Below, piece by piece: positions 7,691-16,015 of a stretch of DNA of 64,000 nucleotides. The first letter of the stretch is position 1. Each line of letters opens with the position of its first letter. This DNA is from Mucilaginibacter terrenus (GTDB lineage Bacteria > Bacteroidota > Bacteroidia > Sphingobacteriales > Sphingobacteriaceae): contig NZ_QWDE01000001.1 of the NCBI RefSeq assembly GCF_003432065.1, positions 1 through 64,000 on the forward strand, read 5' to 3'. The position numbers and the translations under genes were made by a program. The notes under the pieces are model-generated. The model was not told the origin of the DNA. It worked only from the letters and a program-made list of their open reading frames with translations, and did not search any database.

Positions 7691-10507
7691 TTAAGGGATA
7701 AAACTGCCATCTCCGCGACGTTTCATTGGCTTTCCATCCTTCATTGGGGTTCCTCCCCAACGTTGAAACGCAAATTTGACACCTATTAGAAAATATCTAC
7801 TCTTATCTGAAGATGACGTATATGTTGTTCCCATTGGACCAACGGTTTGTTGAAGAAAATCGTTTTGGTGTAGAATGTCAAACGCATTAAACATTACTAC
7901 GATGTTATTTTTAGTCGTTACTTTTTTATCTAATCCCACATTTATTACAAACGGGTTTTTATTGTAATTAGTGAGACCTTTGACATAATTTTTACTGATA
8001 AAACCTGTTACGTTCCACGCTTCGTTAATTCGCAGTTTGCCATCTATTGCAATCCTAACTGTGTTAATACTCGTCTGTTTAGCATTTGCAAAACTGCTTT
8101 GCGTCTTAGCAATTTCATATCCTAAAAAAGGATATAATTCCAACTTTTCACTTGGGTTAATTTTAGGTCCAAAACGTTGATTGGAACGGAAATCTTGGAT
8201 ATTGTATTTAGAACCATTGCTTAAAGCATTAGTCTGATTGAATAAGAATGAGCCATTAAGGGACAACGAATATTTTCTATCATTCAATTGTTTTGTAACA
8301 GAGTAAAAGGTCGAAGAACTTACATCACCACTTAAATTTGTATATTGAGTTATGTTTACAGTTTTCGTTGCATTGTCATTAAGCGGAATTAAAAGCTGTG
8401 TAGAGTTTACCGCAGCTCGGTTTTCATATATCCTAGATGTTGAATTGAGGGAGAGATTAATTTTACTATTAGGAATGTATTTATTGTAGGCCGCCCTTAT
8501 TAAGTGAACAAATCCAACCTTAAGTGATGGGTTACCAACAACCTGGTAATTTGGATCCATTCGATCCGTAAATGGCTGAAGTAATTGGAATTCTGGCTGA
8601 ATATAGTTTCCATTATAAGTTAATGACAGTTTTTCCAATTTAGACCAAGTGTATGAATATCTTATTATAGGAGACAATTTAGTAGCATTCCTATTAGTCC
8701 TATACAATTGCTGATCTTGTTTCCCACTGCCAAAAAGTCGTGCATTCAAAAAAGATATGCCAAGCGTAAGAGCCGATCTTCCCTTCAGCCACCGCATATC
8801 CAATGTAAACTTATCGTCAATATAAGTGTAATTATAGTTACTCTTAAGGTAAGGCGTCACTTGTGAAGTTTCAGCATCTAATACATTATCAGCCTCGGCA
8901 GTGTTTTCATTCTCCGACGCTTTAATTTGAGCGATATAATCAAACATCAACGATTTGGATAAAGGCTGACCAAATGTTATTAACCCTTGATAGGTCTTGA
9001 CATCGTTTGTTCTAAATGCTCGTATGTGACTTGTAGAATCGTTGATTAACTCGTTTTCTGTTGTATCGCCAAAATACTGGTAAAATGCAGATACGTCATT
9101 GTAAATGGTATTTCGTTGCCTACCGACTCCTGCCTGAATAGAAAGAGCTTTCCGAGGATTTAGAAAAGTGTGAACAAACAAAGCCGTTGCGTTTAGGTTC
9201 AAGTTTTCGTTTTTGTTGTTGTTGCTACTATAGATACGTTGATGTTCAAAACCGCTGGTGAAATTGTTAATATAATTACTTTCATCTTTATTAAAAAAAA
9301 TCGAATTATAAGTCGTCAATGACGGCGACAATTGCAGGAAATTAAATTTATCAATATAATAATTGATTTCTATAGAAAGGTTATGGTTGTTAACAGTGCC
9401 ATTCCCGAGGTTGTTATTTTTGAAATCACTTATGCCACTTTCATAATTTAGGTACCCGTATCTTGACGTTGAATAGTCATTTTTTTTTAATTTGTAGCTG
9501 TAATTGGCTACAAGTTCTGTCCTTCCTGATAAATTATCTCTATATGTTAAAGTTGGTGAAAAGTTTAATGTCACGCCTGGGCTAGTTACCTGATTGTTAA
9601 AATTTTCACTGTTAGAGGAGTTGTTAGACGCTGAAGTGGTTGATGTAGTATTAGCTATGCCGTCAATCGTTCGTTTGAATTCAGTAATAACACCGATTTC
9701 TTGGTTGGCGTTAATTCTTTGAGCAAACACATTTGAATTGTATCTGTTGTTAGAGCCATATTCACTTAGTAAATGTCCAAAGTTGCCGATAGATTTATCA
9801 GCTCTCGTTGTTATATTTATTACCTTTTGTGCTTCTCCATCTTTAATTCCAGTTCTATTTGCTTGTTCACCATAATCGTCAACTATTTGTATCTTATCAA
9901 CAATCAAGGCAGGCAAGTTCTTTATTGCCTGTGCTACGTCACCCCCTGCAAACGTTTTACCATTGAGCTTTGCTTTTGTAATTTGTTGCCCATTATGAGT
10001 GACAACCCCATCTTTGCTAACCTCTATACCCTCCATTTTTCGAAGCAACTCACCAACATTAGCGTCACGTGAAACGCTGTAATCATTTGCTCTATATTCA
10101 ACTGTGTCTGTCTTGTAAACAATAGTCGGAGTGCCATTTACTTTGACTTCTTTCAAAACAAGTGTTCCTTTATTCATCGTAATGGGTGGAACCACTATCT
10201 TTGTTGCGTTGACATTGAAGATGTATTTCTTTACGATTGCTACGAATTCAACACTTGTGACGCTTAAAGTAAAAGTGGTTTGCACGACATTCGGAAATAT
10301 ATATATACCATCTTGATCAGATGAAGTTGTTAAGCTATCCTGCTTCGATTTTAAAACTATTGTAACGTTGCTAATTGGCGTACCTAATGAATCTACAATT
10401 ATTCCACTAACTTGCCGTTTAACTTTTAATACCTCATTTTGAGCTGATGAGTAGCTTGGTAATATCGAAAAAAATACAAACAATAACAGGATTAAAGATC
10501 GTATCAA
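7691..10507 (-). CDS. TonB-receptor-like outer-membrane beta-barrel protein
   Basis: The protein has 938 residues. A signal peptide (1-22, ending SSA) is followed by a carboxypeptidase-regulatory-like Ig domain (about 30-110), a plug-like region (about 120-225) and a long, Asn/Ser/Tyr-rich beta-barrel ending near the C-terminus. It resembles the Bacteroidota 'outer membrane beta-barrel' family related to TonB-dependent receptors. It is convergent with the export operon; its stop lies 18 bases from the adaptor stop. It may be the outer-membrane route for the exported peptides, since no TolC homologue is present in the island, or a receptor for an incoming ligand. The strand change means it has its own promoter. 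Confidence 0.8.
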   Translation of the reverse strand: MIRSLILLLFVFFSILPSYSSAQNEVLKVKRQVSGIIVDSLGTPISNVTIVLKSKQDSLTTSSDQDGIYIFPNVVQTTFTLSVTSVEFVAIVKKYIFNVNATKIVVPPITMNKGTLVLKEVKVNGTPTIVYKTDTVEYRANDYSVSRDANVGELLRKMEGIEVSKDGVVTHNGQQITKAKLNGKTFAGGDVAQAIKNLPALIVDKIQIVDDYGEQANRTGIKDGEAQKVINITTRADKSIGNFGHLLSEYGSNNRYNSNVFAQRINANQEIGVITEFKRTIDGIANTTSTTSASNNSSNSENFNNQVTSPGVTLNFSPTLTYRDNLSGRTELVANYSYKLKKNDYSTSRYGYLNYESGISDFKNNNLGNGTVNNHNLSIEINYYIDKFNFLQLSPSLTTYNSIFFNKDESNYINNFTSGFEHQRIYSSNNNKNENLNLNATALFVHTFLNPRKALSIQAGVGRQRNTIYNDVSAFYQYFGDTTENELINDSTSHIRAFRTNDVKTYQGLITFGQPLSKSLMFDYIAQIKASENENTAEADNVLDAETSQVTPYLKSNYNYTYIDDKFTLDMRWLKGRSALTLGISFLNARLFGSGKQDQQLYRTNRNATKLSPIIRYSYTWSKLEKLSLTYNGNYIQPEFQLLQPFTDRMDPNYQVVGNPSLKVGFVHLIRAAYNKYIPNSKINLSLNSTSRIYENRAAVNSTQLLIPLNDNATKTVNITQYTNLSGDVSSSTFYSVTKQLNDRKYSLSLNGSFLFNQTNALSNGSKYNIQDFRSNQRFGPKINPSEKLELYPFLGYEIAKTQSSFANAKQTSINTVRIAIDGKLRINEAWNVTGFISKNYVKGLTNYNKNPFVINVGLDKKVTTKNNIVVMFNAFDILHQNDFLQQTVGPMGTTYTSSSDKSRYFLIGVKFAFQRWGGTPMKDGKPMKRRGDGSFIP

Positions 10508-10744
10508 GTTAAAGAAATTAAATAATGGTTATAGATTAACATAAAGATAAAAAATTCAAATCATTTACATACTCTTAAAAAAAATACTCCATAATTTTCA
10601 ATTAAAGTGATTGTATTTTGCCCCTCTGTTGCCGTAATAAGTTTTATTGACAAACTTGGTTGACGTGAGTAACACATTGTTGTATTTGGATATTACTATA
10701 TTTACTTCGTGAAAGTTTAAATTCGTTAAACTAATCGTTAATTA

Positions 10745-11194
10745 ATGAAAACAACATTTTTGAAAATATTAACTCTTTTATGTTTTTTTTTGGGAGTATT
10801 AACGAGTTGCGAAAGATATATTAAGCTGGAAGTTAGCCACGAAACGTCAGAACTCCTAAACTGCGACAAAGTCTTTGCTGGCACCAGAAAGTCAATTGTG
10901 GAATTAAATGAATTTCTTATACAGACTGGAACGATTGATACAATTGAAGATCGATCTGCTTATGCTGCCATTATCAGAATAAATGGAAAAGAAGTTATAC
11001 TTGATTTAAAAAGGATAAAGCAATCAATTGATGGATCTACAGCTGAAACCTTTACAGGTCACAATTACACCTTAGAGTTGTATTACCAAAAGAGGCGAAT
11101 TCATTCTGCCGAGTTCTTTGAAGGATTTGCAATTGTTAAATGCGGTAAAATTGCTACGCGTTACGAAGTAGCTGGAATAAATAATATCTTGTAA
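10745..11194 (+). CDS. Small lipoprotein, unknown function
   Basis: This 149-residue protein has a signal peptide and lipobox LTSC with the lipidated Cys at about residue 22. The mature part is mixed alpha/beta in character and contains two further cysteines, one in LLNCDK and one in IVKCGK. I recognise no family. It is divergent from the outer-membrane receptor gene, with 237 bases between them that must hold both promoters. As a small envelope lipoprotein beside a putative bacteriocin system it is a candidate immunity protein, but this is only positional. Confidence 0.6.
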   Translation: MKTTFLKILTLLCFFLGVLTSCERYIKLEVSHETSELLNCDKVFAGTRKSIVELNEFLIQTGTIDTIEDRSAYAAIIRINGKEVILDLKRIKQSIDGSTAETFTGHNYTLELYYQKRRIHSAEFFEGFAIVKCGKIATRYEVAGINNIL

Positions 11195-11821
11195 ATACAA
11201 TTTGTGTAGTTCTAGTTATAATTTTAAAATACTTTTCAGAAGCATTAGTTTTAACCATTGTAGCATAAGAAATTGTTATTACTTTCTAAATAAAATTCTG
11301 CAAATCGATGCTCAGGTGTAATAGTGCAATATAAGTGCGAGGACACTGGCTTGAATTCAAAATGAACTATCTAAATTGCAATCATCAAACCTTTCAATTA
11401 GGTTGGGCTCGGCCTATCATAACCCCGATAGCAATTGAATTTCAAAAACGGTACATACACGGTAGTACGGGAAACAAAATAGAAGCCCAAGGCGAATTGC
11501 GGAGAAATTTATGTGCATTTTTTTGCTAATGCTATTGTGTGTTAAATTTTTAGCGCTTTATATAAGGTTACTGATTCTATTATCTATAGTTTATACACTT
11601 TGGTTACCTTTTAAGAAGTCAGGAAAACCTTGTTCTAAAACATCCAAATACAAAATCTTCAATTCAGAATTTTGACAACCTCTTAAAACAAGGATTTTCA
11701 CTTTTTCTGAATTAGGCTAAATGACCATTGGTGGCTTTGCATGTGGAATGGCGGTCATAAGTCATAGTAAAGAATGCTATTGCCACTTTGTGCTATTTAG
11801 TACGTTTGCTACAGTTATTTT

Positions 11822-11842
11822 TAGGGGTGTTAAAAACCCCTA
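11822..11842. terminator. Hairpin in gene-poor region
   Basis: A perfect 7-bp stem (TAGGGGT / ACCCCTA) with a 7-base loop is flanked by T-rich DNA on the left and TTTATAG on the right. It could be a weak terminator in either direction, but no gene nearby clearly needs it. Confidence 0.25.
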
Positions 11843-11994
11843 TTTATAGTCTGTCTGTAGCAAATTGAAATATTGATTTTTCCATTTCGGTCTGTTCATT
11901 TAAATGGTAACGAAGATGAAAGCAATGGGAGTGAGTGATGTAATGAATTATGTAGCAAAGTTAGGCAAGAGGATATGACACAAGGCAAGGAACT

Positions 11995-12097
11995 ACGGCA
12001 TAAACACTCCCCTAATCACTGCCCTTCATTTATTCCGTTCCTCCTTGCATTTAGTTAATCCATACGCCTGTATGGTCACCATAATTCATTATTCACT
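11995..12097 (+). repeat. Leader repeat copy B (related to 133-267)
   Basis: It carries the same ordered blocks as the stretch upstream of the ArdC-like gene: ACGGCATAAAC at 11995, CATTTATTCC at 12027, CCTGTAT and CATAATTC...ATTCACTTTAAA. No gene follows it here, so it may be the leader of a lost gene or part of the element's end structure. Confidence 0.45.
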
Positions 12098-12126
12098 TTA
12101 AACAATCAATACGAAGCAGACGAAAA

Positions 12127-12159
12127 ACTGCGCCAAAACTGCGCCAAAACTGCGCCAAA
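12127..12159. repeat. Three tandem 11-bp direct repeats near tRNA-Arg
   Basis: The unit ACTGCGCCAAA occurs three times without interruption. It starts about 165 bases from the tRNA 3' end, within the gene-poor zone. One-turn-spaced direct repeats close to a tRNA attachment site are the usual form of integrase arm-binding sites; this function is inferred. Confidence 0.6.
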
Positions 12160-12280
12160 AGTTTGAGCTGATCGTGCAATTAGTTAAATTTGATAAAGCA
12201 TTCCAATGATGCTGTAGAGGAATATTAATTAACTATTTTATCAAATCTGCGCTTATCCGTCTTAAAAGCTCTTTAAATAC

Positions 12281-12309
12281 AAAAAGCCTTTGATAAAAAT
12301 ACCAAAGGC
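12281..12309 (-). terminator. Intrinsic terminator of tRNA-Arg
   Basis: Read on the minus strand, the stem GCCTTTG / CAAAGGC with a 10-base loop is followed directly by TTTTT. It begins 15 bases after the tRNA 3' end and fits a terminator for the tRNA transcript. Confidence 0.7.
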
Positions 12310-12323
12310 CGTCTATTGAAAGG

Positions 12324-12397
12324 TGATCTCATCAGGATTCGAACCTGAGACCGACAGATTAGAAATCTGTTGCTCTATCCAGCTGAGCTATGAGACC
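12324..12397 (-). tRNA. tRNA-Arg (anticodon TCT)
   Basis: The 74-nt cloverleaf folds fully on the minus strand: 7-bp acceptor stem with one G-T pair, D stem GCTC/GAGC, anticodon stem ACAGA/TCTGT with loop TTTCTAA, T stem TCAGG/CCTGA with TTCGAAT, and discriminator A. CCA is not encoded. The anticodon complement is at 12361-12363. The 3' end faces the AT-rich island, the orientation expected if the tRNA served as an integration site. Confidence 0.97.
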
Positions 12398-12414
12398 ATT
12401 TATAAATTGCGTCG

Positions 12415-12444
12415 CAAATATAGGAAATAAGGTTTTAGCGCCAA
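12415..12444 (-). promoter_or_regulatory. Promoter of tRNA-Arg
   Basis: On the minus strand TTG (12444-12442), exactly 19 bases, then TATATTTG (12422-12415) reproduces the Bacteroidota -33/-7 promoter. Transcription would begin about 10 bases before the mature tRNA 5' end at 12397. Confidence 0.75.
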
Positions 12445-12752
12445 CAGTTTTTTATCAAGTACAATAAACTTTATGCTGCGGTAATGCCCAGCTAATATCT
12501 TGAAAATAATTATTTATAATTGTAGTGTTAGTTTCCCTAAGGAGCTTAAGCAGTTGCTTGATTAAAGGTGAGTAAAAACTGCTACACTGCAGATTTGAAA
12601 ATCTTATAAAAAGTCGGAAAATATTTTGGTTCTCATATTTAAAATCATCTTTTGCTATTTGATTTGCAAAAAAGAAGGTTGGAACTTCAAAGTGTTTTTT
12701 TTACAATAAGTTAATCCTACTTTTAACCAATTTTAAAATCTCACAAAAAAAT
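12445..12752. other. Intergenic DNA upstream of the sugar kinase
   Basis: AT-rich spacer between the tRNA promoter and the kinase gene. I see no RNA gene, no reading frame with family features and no clear TAnnTTTG element. It must contain the kinase promoter. Confidence 0.4.
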
Positions 12753-13613
12753 ATGATCATAATTGCTGACGGCGGCTCAACTAAAACAAATTGGTGCCTG
12801 GTTACTGAAGATGGTAAGAAAGTGTATTTCAACACCGAAGGTTACAATCCGTATTTCGCCCCTAAAGACTACATAATACAATCTTTAAAGGAAAGCTTGC
12901 CGACAGACCTGGAGAAAGATAAAATAACCGAAGTTAACTATTACGGTGCAGGTTGCAGTACAGATGAAATGCGACAGCTGGTTAAAGAGGCGATGGAAGC
13001 TGTATTCACCAAGTCTAAAGTTAACATCGGCCATGATTTGCTTGCAGCTGCGCGTGCACTGCTTGGCAACACCGAAGGCTTTGCTGCTATTTTAGGCACT
13101 GGCACTAATACTTGCCTTTATGATGGTAAAGAGGTAATCAACAATATTGACTCTGGCGCCTACATTTTAGGTGACGAAGGTAGCGGTTGCTATATCGGTA
13201 AAAAGTTATTGATCGATTATCTGCGCGGATATATGCCCGAAGCTGTACGTAAGGCGTTTTGGGAAGAGTTTAAATACACTCCTGATGATATCAACGAAAT
13301 TGTTTATACACAACCACGTGCAAACCGCTTCTGCGCAAGCTTTAGTAAGTTTGTTTATGATAATAACGTAAACATAGAGTATTCACGCAACTTGGTTCGT
13401 ACATCTTTCGAAGACTTCTTCAAAAATCTGGTTACGCATTACCCGGATTATAAAAAGTACACCTTCAACTGTATTGGTTCTGTTGGCTACAATTTCCGTA
13501 ATGTACTAGAAGAGGTAGTTACCGAAAATGGCATGACTGTAGGCAACATCATTCGTTCTCCTATAGATAACCTCGTGAAATTTCACTTGGAGCTTGCCCC
13601 AAGTCAGCTTTAA
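12753..13613 (+). CDS. BadF/BadG-type ATPase, probable N-acetylglucosamine kinase
   Basis: The 286-residue protein has the ASKHA fold of the BadF/BadG/BcrA/BcrD family. The N-terminal phosphate-1 loop IIADGGSTKTNW comes first, then the phosphate-2 segment ILGTGTNTCLYDG (about 114-126) and the DSGAYILGDEGSG adenosine/connect motif (about 131-143). Bacteroidota homologues of this size are usually annotated as glucosamine or N-acetylglucosamine kinases, cytoplasmic and used in amino-sugar recycling; the exact sugar is inference. It is a single-gene unit with a strong terminator 20 bases downstream. Confidence 0.8.
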   Translation: MIIIADGGSTKTNWCLVTEDGKKVYFNTEGYNPYFAPKDYIIQSLKESLPTDLEKDKITEVNYYGAGCSTDEMRQLVKEAMEAVFTKSKVNIGHDLLAAARALLGNTEGFAAILGTGTNTCLYDGKEVINNIDSGAYILGDEGSGCYIGKKLLIDYLRGYMPEAVRKAFWEEFKYTPDDINEIVYTQPRANRFCASFSKFVYDNNVNIEYSRNLVRTSFEDFFKNLVTHYPDYKKYTFNCIGSVGYNFRNVLEEVVTENGMTVGNIIRSPIDNLVKFHLELAPSQL

Positions 13614-13631
13614 TTTTTACAAACGCAAACG

Positions 13632-13662
13632 AAAAGCCGGAAAGTCATTTCCGGCTTTTTTT
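13632..13662 (+). terminator. Terminator after sugar kinase
   Basis: A perfect 12-bp stem (AAAAGCCGGAAA / TTTCCGGCTTTT) with loop GTCA ends in a run of eight T. Confidence 0.9.
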
Positions 13663-13781
13663 GTGTTCACCTATTTTAAACGGAGCCAAGGTTAGCCTTT
13701 AGGATTAAATTATAAGATATATTTTTATCTTAAACAAAAATAGAATGTGTAGGTTGTATAAATATCAATGCGACCAGAGAC

Positions 13782-14033
13782 ATGATATTAGGTGAACAAT
13801 TACTTAAAATCCTCAATAAAAACTACGAGCCGGACACCTTTGTACAAACCTCTTTTAAAAGATACGATCTTGGATTTAAAACAGATAATGCCGGGCGGCC
13901 TATACTGTTGTTTATTGGCAAAATGGATGAGAACGGTAAAATAAAGGGCGATCGTTTTGCAAGAAGATTAGTGTTTAATTCAAGTGGGGAAGTAGTAAAA
14001 GACCATTGGGACAATAAGGGTAAAACTAATTAA
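13782..14033 (+). CDS. Small conserved protein of unknown function
   Basis: An 83-residue soluble protein without signal peptide or membrane helix. It has a central segment resembling a small beta-sheet domain (FVQTSFKRYDLGFKTD, RPILLFIGKMDENGKIKG) and a basic, Gly-rich end. I recognise no named family. It lies 9 bases upstream of pncC and is probably co-transcribed with it and ppa. Confidence 0.6.
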   Translation: MILGEQLLKILNKNYEPDTFVQTSFKRYDLGFKTDNAGRPILLFIGKMDENGKIKGDRFARRLVFNSSGEVVKDHWDNKGKTN

Positions 14034-14042
14034 CTTATACAT

Positions 14043-14519
14043 ATGCCATCAGACGTTGTAGTTAAATGCAGTAAATTATTGTTAGAAAAAGGCCTTACTA
14101 TGGCTTTTGCAGAGAGCGCAACCGCGGGGCGCTTATCTGCCGAGTTTTCACTGGTGCCTGATTGTGGAAAAATGCTAAAGGGAGGACTCGTGTGTTATGA
14201 TGCGGATATAAAGCAAAAGGTGTTAGGCGTACCTGCTAATGTAGTAGAGCAGTTTACTCCCGAGTCGGCCGAAGTTACGAAAGAACTAGCTGAGCGTTTA
14301 CCAAAGTTATTTGATGTAGATGTTACGGTAGGAGTGACCGGCCTTACTATGCCGGGAGGTAGCGAAACCGACGAGAAGCCGGTAGGTACCATGTTTATAC
14401 ATGCTGTTGTAAATGGACAACCTTACGCGTTGCGGGAGCTTTATCAGGGAAGCCAGGAAGATATCGTGTTACAAACAGTAGATAGAGTTGCAACGCTATT
14501 ACTAGAAAAATTAAGCTAA
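14043..14519 (+). CDS. pncC: PncC/CinA-family nicotinamide-nucleotide amidase
   Basis: This 158-residue protein is the stand-alone C-terminal domain of CinA. Family motifs are visible: AESATAGRLSAEFS near residue 22, GGLVCYDADIKQKVLGV, and GVTGLTMPGGS (about 98-108). The enzyme deamidates nicotinamide mononucleotide to nicotinate mononucleotide in the pyridine nucleotide cycle. The family usually has Ser in SCTGG; here the stretch reads ESATAGR, as in other stand-alone members. It ends 4 bases before ppa. Confidence 0.85.
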   Translation: MPSDVVVKCSKLLLEKGLTMAFAESATAGRLSAEFSLVPDCGKMLKGGLVCYDADIKQKVLGVPANVVEQFTPESAEVTKELAERLPKLFDVDVTVGVTGLTMPGGSETDEKPVGTMFIHAVVNGQPYALRELYQGSQEDIVLQTVDRVATLLLEKLS

Positions 14520-14523
14520 GAAA

Positions 14524-14994
14524 ATGGAACCAGTTACCGTTATAGTAGAAAGCCCGAGAGGCGCTAATCATAAATTTAATTACGAGCCAAAAGAAAATCG
14601 GTTTAAGCTGGCGAAAATTTTGCCTGCCGGCATGGTGTTTCCGTTTGATTTTGGATTTATCCCGGGCACCAAAGGTGGCGACGGTGATCCGCTTGATGTT
14701 GTTGTGATATCTGAGATAACCGGGTTCCCGGGTTGTGCTATGGATTGCCGCATTATTGGCGCGCTTAAAGCAGAGCAGACTGAACGCGACGGAAAAACCA
14801 CACGGAACGATCGTTTTTTGGCTGTACCAGTAGTGTCACAGCTATTCGCAGAGGTTACATCCATTCTTCATTTGTCTGAAGCAGTTATGAATCAGATTGA
14901 GCATTTTTTTAAAAACTATAACGATCAGGCTGGTAAGAAATTTGAGGTTCTTAGCCGGATTAATGAAGAGGATGCATTTAAACTTATCAAATAA
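14524..14994 (+). CDS. ppa: Inorganic pyrophosphatase, family I
   Basis: This 156-residue cytoplasmic enzyme hydrolyses pyrophosphate to phosphate. It has the family I core: FPFDFGFIPGT followed by the metal-binding signature DGDPLDVVV (about residues 54-62), then an RNDRF segment equivalent to the lysine/tyrosine-containing active-site region. It is slightly shorter than typical soluble family I enzymes and lacks the N-terminal extension. It is the last gene of the small operon starting at 13782. Confidence 0.9.
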   Translation: MEPVTVIVESPRGANHKFNYEPKENRFKLAKILPAGMVFPFDFGFIPGTKGGDGDPLDVVVISEITGFPGCAMDCRIIGALKAEQTERDGKTTRNDRFLAVPVVSQLFAEVTSILHLSEAVMNQIEHFFKNYNDQAGKKFEVLSRINEEDAFKLIK

Positions 14995-15015
14995 GAGTTT
15001 ATTTTACATTTCTTA

Positions 15016-15047
15016 AATGCAATAAAGTTGCATTAACTGTATATTTG
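15016..15047 (+). promoter_or_regulatory. Fur-family operator dyad and -7 promoter element
   Basis: A perfect inverted repeat AATGCAA-TAAAG-TTGCATT (15016-15034) lies directly upstream of an exact -7 element TATATTTG (15040-15047). The dyad covers the -33 region, so a bound repressor would block the polymerase. The Fur-family regulator encoded second in this operon is the obvious ligand. Transcription would start at or within a few bases of the merC ATG at 15052, giving a leaderless or nearly leaderless mRNA. Confidence 0.65.
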
Positions 15048-15051
15048 TTTC

Positions 15052-15468
15052 ATGAATTCGCCAAAACCCTCCCGTAAGCTCGACCATATCGGGATGACTG
15101 CTTCTACACTCTGCGCTATACATTGTGCTGCTGTACCGGTACTATTTACCAGTTTACCGTTGATGGGTATGGAGTTCTTAGCTAATCCGGTTGTAGAATG
15201 GACTATGATCTTGCTTGCATTGGTAGTGGGTGTATGGGCAATTGGCGGTTCTTATTCCCGCTCACATCATAAAATTCTTCCTGTCTTATTGTTAATTGCC
15301 GGCTTCGTTATCATTATTTTAGGGCATCTTTTTACAAAGAGTACGCTGGAGGCTATTATTGTACCCCTGGGAGGAATTACAATTGCAGTTGCCCACTTTA
15401 TCAATTATAAGTATGCGGGTACCTGCCAAGCAAGTGATAGCTTTCTTCACGTTAAACATACACATTAA
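15052..15468 (+). CDS. MerC-domain membrane protein
   Basis: The 138-residue protein has four predicted membrane helices. The MerC signature Cys21-Ala-Ile-His24-Cys25 lies in the first helix. MerC carries mercuric ion inward in mer operons, but Bacteroidota have many MerC-domain proteins without mer genes, usually beside a Fur/Zur regulator. No other mer gene is present here, so zinc or another thiophilic metal is more likely than mercury. Its stop overlaps the regulator start by one base (TAATG). Confidence 0.8.
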   Translation: MNSPKPSRKLDHIGMTASTLCAIHCAAVPVLFTSLPLMGMEFLANPVVEWTMILLALVVGVWAIGGSYSRSHHKILPVLLLIAGFVIIILGHLFTKSTLEAIIVPLGGITIAVAHFINYKYAGTCQASDSFLHVKHTH

Positions 15469-15908
15469 TGGTAGCCCAAAGTACTACAAAACGCTTCGAA
15501 GAGTTACTGGAGAAGCACCAGCTTAAGAAGACAACTGCCCGCCTGAACGTGCTGTCCACTATGTATGGGAAGAAATCTGCTACATCTCAACCAGAGCTTG
15601 AAAGCGTTCTGCAGGACATCGATCGCGTAACGCTTTACCGTATTCTTAATGTGTTCGAAGAAAAAGGCATTATTCACAAAGTTTTTGACCTGAACGGAAC
15701 AGCAAATTACGCTGTTTGCTCATCAGGATGTGAAGAACATCATCACCACGACGAGCACTTGCACTTTAACTGCAAAGTTTGCAAAAGTGTGTTCTGCTTA
15801 AATGATATGAGCTTGCCCAACATCAAATTGCCTGCGGGTTTCCGGGCAGAGGGCTTTACGCTTTACGCTTCCGGCTTGTGCCCAAGCTGCAGCAGCAAAA
15901 AGGCTTAA
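15468..15908 (+). CDS. Fur-family transcriptional regulator (Zur-like)
   Basis: A 146-residue metalloregulator. Residues 1-85 form the winged helix (LKKTTARLNVLSTM, DRVTLYRILNVFEEKGIIHKV). The dimerisation/metal domain has a His-rich patch HHHHDEHLHF and two Cys pairs, CKVC and LCPSC, which bind structural zinc. It is translated with the MerC protein by stop-start overlap and probably represses this operon through the dyad at 15016. The lack of iron genes nearby and the MerC partner favour a zinc sensor, but the metal cannot be told from sequence. Confidence 0.85.
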   Translation: MVAQSTTKRFEELLEKHQLKKTTARLNVLSTMYGKKSATSQPELESVLQDIDRVTLYRILNVFEEKGIIHKVFDLNGTANYAVCSSGCEEHHHHDEHLHFNCKVCKSVFCLNDMSLPNIKLPAGFRAEGFTLYASGLCPSCSSKKA

Positions 15909-16015
15909 CTGCCAGGTTGCAATATCTTCATCTCTAAATAACACTCTTAAAGGCGTTTTCTGCTTATTTGTTAGTACTTTACCATCACATCGTAACTATT
16001 AACAACTAATTACTA

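Larger units (their letters stand above)
11195..12280. other. Gene-poor end of the island
   Basis: About 1.1 kb separates the lipoprotein gene from the tRNA-Arg terminator and holds no convincing gene. Reading frames are short and start at GTG or lack family features. What it does hold: a hairpin at 11822, the second leader-repeat copy (11995-12097), a triple 11-bp direct repeat (12127-12159), and the element TTTGATAAA at 12189-12197 and 12289-12297 with an inverted copy at 12237-12245. This repeat-rich layout next to a tRNA 3' end fits the end of an integrated element. Confidence 0.5.

Noticed and set aside
11335..11529. 64-codon frame starting GTG in the gene-poor region
   Set aside because: No ATG, no recognisable motif, and composition like spacer DNA.
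11916..11978. Short frame encoding MKAMGVSDVMNYVAKLGKRI
   Set aside because: Only 20 codons, no promoter element or ribosome site, not conserved as far as I can judge.
12127..12159. Triple 11-bp repeat as a plasmid-type replication iteron
   Set aside because: No rep gene or AT-rich origin features nearby; position beside a tRNA fits integrase sites better.
15052..15908. Mercury resistance operon
   Set aside because: MerC is present without merA, merP, merT or a MerR-type regulator; a Fur-family regulator points to another metal.
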